Origin: Alligator mississippiensis
Taxonomy: Eukaryota > Chordata > Crocodylia > Alligatoridae
NCBI RefSeq assembly: GCF_030867095.1
Contig: NC_081826.1
Coordinates: 43,626,001 to 43,690,000 of the forward strand
Direction: 5' to 3'
Length of the DNA stretch: 64,000 bases
Below, one piece after another: positions 12,065-22,560 of the stretch. A model generated the notes under the pieces. That model worked only from the letters and a program-made list of their open reading frames with translations. It ran no database searches and was not told the DNA's origin. A program made the translations under genes and the position numbers. Numbering within the stretch: the first letter of the stretch is position 1; each line of letters opens with the position of its first letter.

Positions 12065-13000
12065 ATAGATAAGTATAAGTAAGCTAAGGTGTAGGATACA
12101 CTTTAACATTTTATTTTAGGTATTAAGTTTTATTTTTCTCTCCCCTCTTCGCAAATAAGTGCCCTGCTATTTTGATATAGGTATCCACTGTTTTATAAGT
12201 GATAATTATTATGTCCGTATTGATTTTTTTCTTTACTGCTTTTATATTGTGTAATTACTGTTTTAGGCCTACATACGTAAGTTAGCATAAGCCATGTCAA
12301 GTTTCCATCTGGTGTCCCCTGACCTATGACTCATACCTACTCCTCCTATGTAACTTGGTTTCTGAATGAATGGGGGATGAATGAGGGTGTTTGAGAGACA
12401 ATGGCAGTAGGTCTAAAAATAGCTCCCTCTGAATGACCAAATCATCAACACCAATACCTGGACCAAGGACCCAGCCCTTGGAAACACCCTCAGCATTCAA
12501 GAAACAAAAGATGAGGCAACCCACCATTGTGCCAGGCTGCACATGCTCAGTAAGAACACCTGGAACTCACTGGAACAAGACTGACCTTGCCTGGACAGGC
12601 CCTCCCCATAGAAGATCAGGGGTAGTCTGCCCCATAAAAGGGGTAGTGAAGACTGACTCCTTGGGATGCCCTCTCCATCTGGACCAGCACCATGCCACAC
12701 CATCTATCCACCCAGAGGCCCTGCCGGCGACCCCTGTCTGGACAATACCTACTGATCAAGGACCCCTTTCCAGCCTGGATAGGTAGCTATCACCTTCCAC
12801 CCCCTCTTCAACCAAGGACTTGGACTCTGTTTCTCTTCCCTACCTGGACTCCAACCCTTCCACTGAGTCTCTTTCTCCTGCTGCCATTGTGAGTGCTCAT
12901 GTGTGTGTGTGCACCAATAACTTCATGGGGCTGTGTTGTGTGTTGTCTGTTTAATAAAACTTTTATTCGGACCCCTGAGTTGGGTTTGCTTTACTGCAGT
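12065..13000 (+). mobile_element. LTR-like block, possible solo LTR of an endogenous retrovirus (fossil)
   Basis: The arrangement is AT-rich at the start, then a C/A-rich unstructured stretch (about 12,430-12,900), then TG-rich sequence with AATAAA at 12,953-12,958 and a short downstream segment. It resembles the better-supported solo LTR at 19,105-20,154 in layout. I did not find matching end repeats or target-site duplications, and no internal genes accompany it. Family unassigned and limits approximate. Confidence 0.4.
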
Positions 13001-13009
13001 CCAGTCCTG

Positions 13010-13410
13010 CTCCAATCGCTGTTCCTCGCCCCTCTAACTTCTGTCTCATTTCTCCCTCTTCTGCTTCTGGCTCACTGCCACCTCCAGCACCTGTCCTGAG
13101 CTCCTCTCTGCCTCCAAACCCCCTGTTTCTTTGCCACTGTCTTATCCCCACTGCCTTTTCCCCTGAGCTCCCAGGTTTCTGCCTCAGTTTCTTTCCTGGC
13201 TGTCTCCTCCTTGCCATCAGGCTTTTTTCCCTATGCACCAGTGACCTCAAGTAACCCTGGGGCTACTTGATCTTAAGTAACCCCAAGCCTCAGTTCCTCA
13301 GCCAGCTTCTTTCTAGTCCACCGGTTCTAATCCCAGTTCTGGCAACTTTCACTCCCCATACTTTAACCCTCTTTCTCACCTTAACCTTCCCCCAAGTATC
13401 CCAGGTACCC
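13010..13410. repeat. Pyrimidine-rich low-complexity tract
   Basis: The + strand is dominated by C and T with recurring CTCC, TTCC and CAGTTTC words. It lies inside the pogo-like element, directly after the LTR-like block. No coding content. Confidence 0.6.
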
Positions 13411-13449
13411 CAAGCACACACATACACACTGTCTCATCCAAGTTAGGAA

Positions 13450-13727
13450 CTTACCTGTGTGTATGTGGGTTGTATGTGTGAACTGGTGAATGTGTATATA
13501 TATGTCATTGTGTGCATAATATACAAATTAGTGATCTGTGTATGTGTACTGAGTGTGCGGGTATGGACAATTGATTTTTGTCCAACTTTTGGGGTGTATA
13601 GTGTATGTGCTTGAATTGGTGATAGGTATGCATGTGCCTAGACTGGTTTGGATGTGTATGTGCCTGAGTGTATGTGTGTGTGTGTGTATGCACCTAATTG
13701 ATTTGTGTGTTTGTATATGTGCAACTG
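13450..13727. repeat. Degenerate TG-rich tandem tract
   Basis: Irregular TGTGTATGTG-type repeats are interspersed with unique words, with a purer (GT)n core near 13,672-13,688. The Thr-His ORF on the minus strand is a product of the repeat. Confidence 0.75.
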
Positions 13728-13920
13728 TGACACACCTTTCTGTCTAACAGTGCAATATTGAGATCTTGAGAGTTGTCCTGACCCCACAGGGCAACACCCT
13801 CACCACTATGGGAACCTATCCTCATTTGTTACTTTGTAAAGTGGGTTTGCTTTATGCAAATTCGATTTATGTGCTGTTCTCTGGGAACACATATATAGCA
13901 TAAATCGAGGGAAACCTGTA

Positions 13921-16900
13921 CAACCTTCACAAACAACTAATTTTGCTAGGCCTTTCATTCCCTAACAGCTCAGAAGATCCCTGGGTCCAACAGACCTTTC
14001 ATCTTGTTAAAGGGAAATATGGTCCCCAGGGATACTGTAGACAATGGCCTCAGCCCAACAATCTTACAAAAACATCTGTTCTTTACACTTCTTTGTTGCA
14101 ATGTAAACCTGTGTGCCGAGGAGGACCAGGGACAAACTGTGACAGACCCCACATCAGCAGTCACCTTTGTAGCTTACATGGCTCACATTGGACTTTCCCT
14201 CAAATACATTTAGTTCAGTTCTGTATCTGTGCTGGAGCAGGCCACCAGGTGGGGACTCCATGAAAGTGAGTATCTTCTTTTCCTTCTCAGGAGAACTCAA
14301 GGTCTAAAGGTCACACCCAAAGCAAGAAAGCAGAAGGAGCAGAAATCTTCCCACTTTGGGATCAGCTATGGCTGCTATGTACCAGTTGAGGAATGGGCAG
14401 ATCAGCTCACCAGTTACAAATTACACTGCAGAACACCAGTTAACAGGTAAGAACTCACCCATGTGGTAGCATCTCCTACAGTACATCACCTCTAGTGCTT
14501 GCTGGGGAATACTGGCTGACAATTGACTTCAGAGAGAATTAACATCATTGAAGCTTGCAGCACTTAGGAGTTTTTCTGGCAGACTTTCATCTAGAGCTTA
14601 TGAAGACCTTCCCCTCTCAGCTTGCATGATTTGATGCAATCACATTATGCAGTGGCATAGCTGAGATCAAAGTGCTTGTTTAAAAGAGTGTAAGATGCTA
14701 TATTGCATGAAAAAAAAAAGATTTTCTCTTTACCTTTACTGCGGCTTTAGTTCTGAAAAAGAAAAGTGTGTGCAACTGGGTGGGATGGGTATCATAAAGA
14801 AGATATTAAAAATATTAAATTATCTGTGGCAAACTATGCCTCCCTGCTAGTATGTCATCTTGTCTTTCTGTCCATCAACTCTGGGCCTGCAAACTTTTGC
14901 TTACCAAATAAAACTCTTCTGAACTGAAGGAGAACGTCTTTAGCAAGGGTGACCTGAGGGTGGCAGCAGCAGCTTACAGTACTGTTCCATATTTCAGTGA
15001 TGATTCAATGCACAGATGCAGATTTAACCAGATTGCAAAGAAGTGTTCATGTGGCAGTGTGGGTAATTCAGATTTCAGGGAGAGTTAGTAAAGTGAGATG
15101 CAAACAATAATGTAAGGATGAAACAGAGACAGAGTATTATGTGTATTTATTACTGATACAAATAGGAACCCTCGTCATGGACCAGGAGTACTCCCAACCA
15201 TATCTGTACCACTTTACACTAAACTTTAAATGAAACTGATAAATGACCCTAAGCACATTGTGTGGAATGAGCTTCTGTGTATAAATGTGGTGCAGTTTCC
15301 ATTTTTCTATATCAAAATCAGAGATGTACATATTGGGAAGCAGATTTATTGAACAACTCATCTGTAAACAAAATAAGATTTCATTACACATTTTAGTGAA
15401 TGCTGAAATGTAGGCAACTCACTTCTGCCTAGCTGTCTCTGTAGAAACTTTAGTCAAAACTTTTGATACTTGGAAGTGTAGTAGAAATGCTAAAGATGCC
15501 AGACAGTTACATTTTCATCAGGTAAGTTTCCTAGGCACTAACTCCCTGCTTTTGGGAATGCCCAGAAGTGCCTTAACACCTGACCATGCCAAGCAGCTGA
15601 GCACCAAAGCCCTGTTGAGATCAATCCACAAACGAACTGTGGTCTCTTGTCTCACCTATGGGATTCAGTCCTTTAGGCTTTCACAGAATACCTCCCTCCA
15701 AATTGGGTTGTATCCAAAACCCCGAATGGAGCAGCCCACCCTTACTCAACAGAGCAGTCACCCAGGAGATCCCAGGTTCAACCCTGTCCTCTGTTTGAAG
15801 GGATTTAAGCCTAGCTTTCCTACCTCTAGCCACTATGCTTTATGGTAGTTGAGGTCAAGGTGTTCTCAGTCCCTACTGTTAAAGTAGTTCCACTTTGCAT
15901 GGAATAAATAAGTATCTAGAGAAACACAGGGGGAGCAAGTAAGCATGACTAGCTCTGTAGCAAGAGCATTCAGATAGAATGGAGGGAGACCTTAGCATCA
16001 CTCTTTGCTCACTCCTATGAAAGCTTCACAATAGAAAACATTCATAATGGAGTACTTTATAGCCAGGAATCCTTATAACCTTCACTTGAGGAGACAGGTT
16101 CAAGTCGCATCAATCAGAAAAAAGTTGAACTTTTGTCTCCCACAAAGTTATCCAACCCCAGGACTGTTCAGTAAAAATAAGAAGGTATCACACAAAGGGT
16201 AGCTTACAGGGTTCACAACTATGTATCGCAACTGGAGGCAAGCACCTCTCTGCAGCCGAGGTTAGGCACCTTTAAGACTTGCCCTTACAGCTCATTGTAC
16301 CGGCTGTTGCCAAATCCATGGAGCCAAATTCTCTGCAGACATTGTGTAGGGAGCCTAGGCACTAAGCACAGAGAACCTACATGTTAGATGCTGCAGTGCC
16401 TCAGTCTTTCAGTGAATCTAGCTCAAGTCTAACTCCTTGGGTCTGGCAGGTTGTTCTCAGCAGGAGAAAAGTGGCGACACATTACTCTTGTGCTCCCTTA
16501 ATTTTCAGTGCATGTAGGAACCTTTCAGCCCCTCAAGAAACTTAGATCTAGTCTCAGGGCCCAGACTGCTCTTCAAGTCAAAAGAATTCCTCAGGAGAGC
16601 AGGCAGCAATTGCTGCCACAGTCATCACCAATGGGCCCTTCTGAACATTGTTTTATTGCTAATGGGACTGGGGAAAGGCTATTTCAGCACTTGCAAAAAT
16701 TGGCCTTGAGACTGGCTTTAATGAATACATATTAACAAAAAACTGTCATTGATTTGTCTAGAATTGTGTCCCAAATGCCCTACTATGGTGTGATACTGAG
16801 AGGAGCAAATCCTTGGGGAAAAGCCATACCATGTGAGAGAGGGAGTGGGGAAGAAGCATAGGCTTCTACCTTCCCACCCAGCAAAATTTGCTCAGCACAG

Positions 16901-17942
16901 AATGGGACACGGAGAAAAAAAAAAGAAGCAAGGAGGGGCAGCAGCAGACGGAGAAGACTGAGAAGTGCACTGAGCCATCATGCTTCTTCTGGAGTGAAGT
17001 CAGGCTAAAGAAAATGCTGCAGTGGAAATACTGTTTCCCTCACATAAGCCATAAATCTCATTATGTAGTCACAGAGCACAGCCAGGCATGGCTGACAGCA
17101 GCAGCATAGCTACAGATCCTGTCCATTCTGTCACAGGATGAGAGCCCATAAAGGAGTGCAGGGGATCTGTGGGGATGCCCCTCTGCAGATCCTTACTCAG
17201 CCCCATCCTTTTTAAGTGCTACCCACTTCAAACCCTCTATTAGTCCTGTGAAGTGGGGCAGACAGATAATGGCTTGTCTTAGTTTGCTACTCCCTGCATG
17301 ATTTGCACAGAAAAAGGAACATGTGGCTCTTTGTTCTTACTGCTCTGTTTCACAGAATTTGAAATGTGCTTCATAATGAATAACAGGTGTGCTGATTGGC
17401 TGGGCCAATAAGAAAGTGCCCTGGGTCAAAGCAGCAGTTTGTTATTTCGCCTGTCTCTTGTCCTTTACATGATCCCAAGACCTGAGGTTTGACCCTTCCA
17501 GGGACTCTGGAATTTTGTCACTTCACCGTGCAATACAATGTTCTCTCCCGCTGCTTCAGGATGAGTTGTACATGCAGAGCGCTTGCACCACGAAGGCTTA
17601 CAGTGAGTCTCCATGTTAGACTACAGCATAGAGAAGACAAGTCTGGGCTGGCATTAGCTGGCTGGCTCTGATACAGGTAGGAGTCTAACTGTGGTAGCAC
17701 AAAGTTCCACGTGGGATAATTTACCTTGCCTCCTGCTAGATGGACTGCTATAGTTAGATTGTTTCCACTACCTGAGCCATCTTGTTTTCAGCTAGCCTGG
17801 GTATCTCTACACCACAAGCAGTCTTCAGTGTTGACATATGCATAGTCACATTTCCCTCTGCTGGTGCTAAAAGCAGTCTTGCTCCTAGTTTAGCAAACCT
17901 AATGCTCAAAACGAGTGTCAGCAAAGGGCCAGCTCCCTAATA
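13921..17942. other. Intergenic, nothing certain
   Basis: About 4 kb without a gene. A B-box-like segment with a preceding anticodon-arm-like stretch (CACCCAGGAGATCCCAGG near 15,757, then TTCAACCC) may be a tRNA-derived SINE relic at about 15,725-15,800. A similar but weaker motif is near 16,085-16,110. Short ORFs have no recognisable content. Confidence 0.4.
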
Positions 17943-19104
17943 TGTTGCGAGTTCAGCAACAACACCCTGGACACTCCTTGGTTGAACTAACAGTTATTTA
18001 TTATTTAATTCTCTGGAATCATATCCAGGATGAATCTTAACAATGGCTTTCAGTCTAGGTATGCAGAACTTATACTTGCTCTGCTTCCAACTTGACCTAG
18101 TCCCATCCTGTGGAGAGAGAGGCACCAAGAATGCCTTTGGCTTCTCACACCAGAGACAATGGAGTCCCCAGTGCTGCAAAATGGTCACAAGCAAACTGAA
18201 CCCAGGCGTAGGGTTATCAGTAGGAGAACACCCGCACAGCTGGTCCACATGATGTCTCCAAGCTTGTCTGTTATCAGTCTGTATATGATATGGGTCCTGT
18301 GGCACTTACAATTTTATATTGAACCCACTGTGGTCCAGTCCTGTAGTTCCAAGCAAACACAGGTCTCTTGTGAAATGAAAAGACATAAGGTATCAGATGC
18401 TAATGCAGAGTCCAACTCCTTTTCTTCCCTAAACTGCATGTCTCTCACAAGGTCTGGCTTAACACAGTCAAGGCATGTCTTGAGATGACAAACCATAAGA
18501 AGCTCTGATGGGCTGGACCCTATGGTAGGGCAAGGAATTAAATGTTGAGCAAACGGAAATCTGGTAGGCCAGTCTCCTACAACAGTCCTTTTCAGTGCAC
18601 CTTTTGTAGTCTGCACCATTCACTCAGCTTGCCCATTGGCCTGTGGCCTGCGAGGTGCAATGGTAACAGTTCAAACGACATTACAGCTGGCAAAATCTTG
18701 GAACTGCTAAGGTGAATGCACTGCCATTATCAGAAACGATAGTGTTGGGCCACCCCATGGGTTGCAAACAGCTGACTGAGAGCTGTTATAGTGTCAGTTG
18801 ATGTAAGAGTTGAGACAGTAATCACTTCAAGCCATTTTGAGTATGTCAACAACAATTAAGAAGTTCTTACCTTGAAAAGGTCCAGCAAAATCAATGTGGA
18901 TGCATGACCAGGGTTCCTTTGTCATTTCCCAAGGGAATACTGGTGCCTTTGGTGGATTATGATGGGTTGGTTGACAAATGCTGCACTCCCTCACAACCTT
19001 TTCTATGTCATTGTCCGTACCTGGCCACCATACATAACCTCTAGTCAGCGCTTTCATCCTCACAATGCCTGGGTGTGCTGCGTGCAGCGTTGTCAGTATG
19101 ATTT

Positions 19105-20154
19105 TGTAGCAGAAAGCCCCCTTTTCCTCTTGCCTGCAGTTGCTCTCCCCTCCTTGGATATGTTTTTCCTCTTCTACCTTTTCTTCCTTCCTCTTACTTT
19201 CACTTTAAGATAAGGAATTGTGTTTAAAGTTTGTATGTGTGCTTTTTGTATCTCCCCTTGTATTTTGGTATTTTTATCTATTTGTGTGCCATGGCATTAC
19301 TCTTGTAGCTTATATTTTATACTCCTCACCTTTTAACTAAATGTGTTTAGTTTCAGAAGTAAGTTATACATTGTAACAATGTTAACAAGGGCAGGGATTA
19401 AACTGCTGCTTCCCTGTATCAGGCGGGCCCCTGAAAGAGCGAGTGAATCAGTGATTGAATGCATAACACAGTAGCAGACAGCAATTAACACCTAGGGAAA
19501 CGGTAGATCAACCAATGGAAGAAATCAATAGGAGACAATGTAGCAACCGGGAATTCTCTAAACTTTACTGTTCAAGGGCTAGAAGCCCCTAGTCTGAGTT
19601 AATCAATGCCGGGGACCAACTTTTGGGCTGAATATCTCCAGATCGACTGCTCCCAGAGCCCTATTCAAAATTCATCAATGGACTCCCAAACCTGCACGTA
19701 CATGCAGACGACCCCCGGGGCTGACAGATGCCATCCAATAGCCACCGAGGGGGAAGTCCCATGAGGGTCAACGACCCCTGGATTGGACAAACCTGAAAGT
19801 TGGGGAGTCACCAAAGTCTGCCAAGGACAGATAAAACACAGTGAAAATTGACCCTCAGTGGCACCTTCTTGATCTCTAACTTGACCAGCACCCGACCTGT
19901 CCAGCCAGAAGGACCAGCCAGCGACCCCCTTCTGGAGGATAACACCACGCTGAAAGAAGCCTCTACTGGCCATCAACGGCAGACTCCAGTGCCTGTGGGA
20001 TAGGTATACCTGACTCTTGTAGCTCACTACTGTGTGCGTGCATGTGTGTGTGGGGACCTGCCCCAAGGTTTATGATTTGACTTCATTATAGTGTTTCAAT
20101 CCTCCTAATAAACCAGAATTTTAACGATCCCAAGTTGAACATTTGTAGCCAACA
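19105..20154 (+). mobile_element. Solo LTR of an endogenous retrovirus, inserted in the Gypsy fossil
   Basis: The 1,050-bp block starts TGTAGCAGAAAG and ends GTAGCCAACA (TG...CA). It is flanked by ATTT on both sides (19,101-19,104 and 20,155-20,158), a 4-bp duplication of the kind made by gammaretrovirus-like (ERV1) integrases. AATAAA occurs at 20,108-20,113, about 40 bases before the end. The flanking Gypsy integrase sequence is contiguous across the insertion once one ATTT is counted. No internal retroviral genes are present, so LTR-LTR recombination is the likely cause. It is younger than the Gypsy element that hosts it. Confidence 0.8.
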
Positions 20155-20406
20155 ATTTGTCATCCTGCTTCTGGAATTATGACATGAGTTCCCCACAAGA
20201 GGCAACCCTTGTGTGCAGACAGCTTATGCCGATGTGATGAAAGTGGCCTGAATACCTCAGCCAATTTGTCTGCAGGCCAGCCCCTCCACACCCAGCTGAG
20301 GACATGGGCAAGGATAGGGTCTTTTGCTATCTGATCAGCCTGAAGAAGGGCTTCTGGCATAGATTCCAACATGAGGACTTCCACTGGAGGAGGAGTAGCA
20401 CAATCA

Positions 20407-21824
20407 AACCAATGTGGTCCCCATTTTCAAAAAAAGGGAGGAGGGAGGAGCCAGGCAACTTTAGGCCCATTAGTTTTACTTTAGTCCTGGGAAAGCTCTT
20501 TGAAAAAATTATCCAGGAGCACATCTGGGAGGGACCAGCAGGGGGGGAGGATGCTCAAGGGCAACCAGCATGGGTTCATTAAGGGCAGGTCCTGTCAGAC
20601 CAACCTGATAGCCTTTTATGATCAGGTCACAAAACTATTGAATGCAGGTGTCTCAGTGGATGTAGTCTTTCTGGACTTCAGGAAGGCCTTTGACACAGTC
20701 TCCCACCCCATTCTCATGAAAAAGCTAGGCAACTGTGGCATTGATACCTACACAGTCAGATGGGTCACAAATTGGCTAGGGGGCTGCACCCAGAGAGTGG
20801 TGGTGGATGGGTCATATTCAACCTGGAGGGAGGTGGGCAGTGGAGTCCTCCAGGGTTTGGTCCTCAGACCCGTACTGTTCAATTTCTTTATCAGCAACTT
20901 GGACAAGGGGGTGAAAAGTACCCTGTTCAAATTTGCTGACAACACCAAGATCTGGGGTGAGGTGGGCACGCTAAAAGGTAGGGAGAGGATACAACTGGAC
21001 CTGGACAGGTTATAGGGGTGGGCGAATGCGAATAAGATGGGATTCAATACAGACAAGTGCAGGGTACTGCACTTGGGCAGAAAGAACCTACAGGCTGGGG
21101 AACTCCCTTCTCAAAAGCACAAGAGGCAGAAAGAGATCTTGGAGTCATTATTGATTCTAAAATGAACATGGGCCGACAATGTGAGGACACGGTCAGCAAG
21201 GCCAACCTTACCTTGTCATGCATCCACAGATGCATCACGAGCAGGTCCAAAGAGGTGATCCTCTCCCTCTTTGTGACACTGGTCAGGCCATAGCTGGAGT
21301 ACTGTGTCCAGTTCTGGGTGCCGCACTGCAGGAGGGATGAGGCCAGCATTGAGAGGGTCCAGAGGAGGGCCACTCGCATGATCAGGGGGTAGCAGGGCAG
21401 GCCCTGCAAGGAGAGGCTAAGGGATCTGGACCTGTTCAGCCTTCACAAGAGAAGGCTGAGAGGGGATCTAGTGGCCATCTATAAACTTACCAGAGGGGAA
21501 TGGGCCAGACCCTGTTCCTCCAAGCGCCTCCTGGAGTAACAAGGAATAACAGCCACAAGTTGATTGAGAGTAGGTTCAGGCTAGGCATCAGGAGGCACTA
21601 CTTCAGTCAGGGCAGCCAGGATCTGGAACCAGCTTCTAAGGGAGGTGGTGCTGGCTCTTACCTTAGGGGTCTTTAAAAGGAGGCTTGATAATTACTTAGC
21701 TGGGGTCATATGAGCTTAACTTAGTGGGGGTCATGTGAGCTCAGTATTGATTCCTGCCCAGGGAAGGGGGTCAGACTTGATGATCTGCTCAGGTCCCCTC
21801 CAACCCTACATCTATGAATCTATG
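20407..21824 (+). mobile_element. CR1 LINE, 5'-truncated, inserted in the Gypsy fossil
   Basis: RT blocks are visible: NFRPISFTLVLGKLFEKII, HGFIKGRSCQTNLIAFYDQV, VVFLDFRKAFDTVSH (motif A) and FKFADNTKIWG, where FADD reads FADN. The longest open stretch is 20,500-21,015. Further frame changes and stops follow before the 3' end, which carries CAACCCTACATCTATGAATC. It is a different subfamily from the 7.9 and 37.8 kb copies: its LSCIHRCITSRSKEV lacks their shared stop. Confidence 0.92.
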
Positions 21825-22560
21825 TCTCAGTGTAGAAGACAGAGTGAGAAAGAAGGAGAAAAAAACTCCACTCAGACAAGGTGATGAGCACTAGAGACTG
21901 ACTAAAATATAGAACAATAGATGCAAGCATCTGCCCCAGATAGGGGCTGGGCTTTGGGTGAAAGCCCTACATTGGACACTCATACGTATTGGGCTCCTGG
22001 CCCTCTGGTTTCCACCCCCCTTGCTGGGGCTCCTCATCTCCGCCCCCTCACTGGGGCCACAGGGCTTCCCTCCTCAGTGGGCTCAGATGGCCGTAGCCAT
22101 GCCTGGCCCCCAACTACCTCTCCTCAGGGTCTTGCACACCACAGGGCTCAGGTGGCCACAGCCATGCCTGGCTCCCAACTACCTCCAATAATAAGTGACC
22201 CATCCAAAGGTGAGGCCTGGGGTTAAGGCACCCCTACCCACCTTTCACCAGGGTGGTAACTGGCCTGGCATTCCCTGGGGGCTCCTGCACCACTGAGAGC
22301 CCCACCAGGCCACCCACTCCCAGCAGGGTGCGGCTTTAGGTCATGCCCAGGACCAGGACCAGGAGCCTCCTAGCCATCCCTTATACCTCCTGCCCTTACC
22401 CTCAGGATGTTGCTTGCAACTATGCAATGTTACTGCCTGGCCTGCCAGTAGCAAACTGCTCTGTTTATATAGGCAGTCAGAGATCTAAAATGGCTGCCAC
22501 AATCAACCACCTACTGGCTGCTTGGCTCAGCTCTTAAAGTGGCAGGCACCAACAGTGCCC
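21825..22560. repeat. Unidentified GC-rich block between Gypsy parts
   Basis: The block sits after the CR1 3' end and before the Gypsy RNase H region, so it is foreign to the Gypsy element. It has a tandem pair of about 65 bp (22,082-22,121 and 22,147-22,186 share GCCATGCCTGG and CCAACTACCTC). I could not assign a family. A small LTR or a non-autonomous transposon are options. Confidence 0.35.

Larger units (their letters stand above)
11307..13918. mobile_element. Pogo/Tigger-like DNA transposon, non-autonomous, with nested insertions
   Basis: The terminal inverted repeats are CAGGTTTCCCTGAATTTATG (from 11,307) and, on the other strand, CAGGTTTCCCTCGATTTATG (ending at 13,918). A TA dinucleotide lies immediately outside each end (11,305-11,306 and 13,919-13,920), the Tc1/mariner-superfamily duplication. 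Subterminal words also mirror (GCGAATTTGCTGTTATG against CAAATTCGATTTATG). No transposase remains. The 2.6-kb length is due to internal material: a GC-rich foldback, an LTR-like block, a pyrimidine-rich tract and a TG-rich tract, listed separately. Confidence 0.75.

Noticed and set aside
13505-13747. His/Thr- and Cys/Val-rich ORFs near 13.5-13.7 kb
   Set aside because: They are translations of TG-rich repeat sequence.
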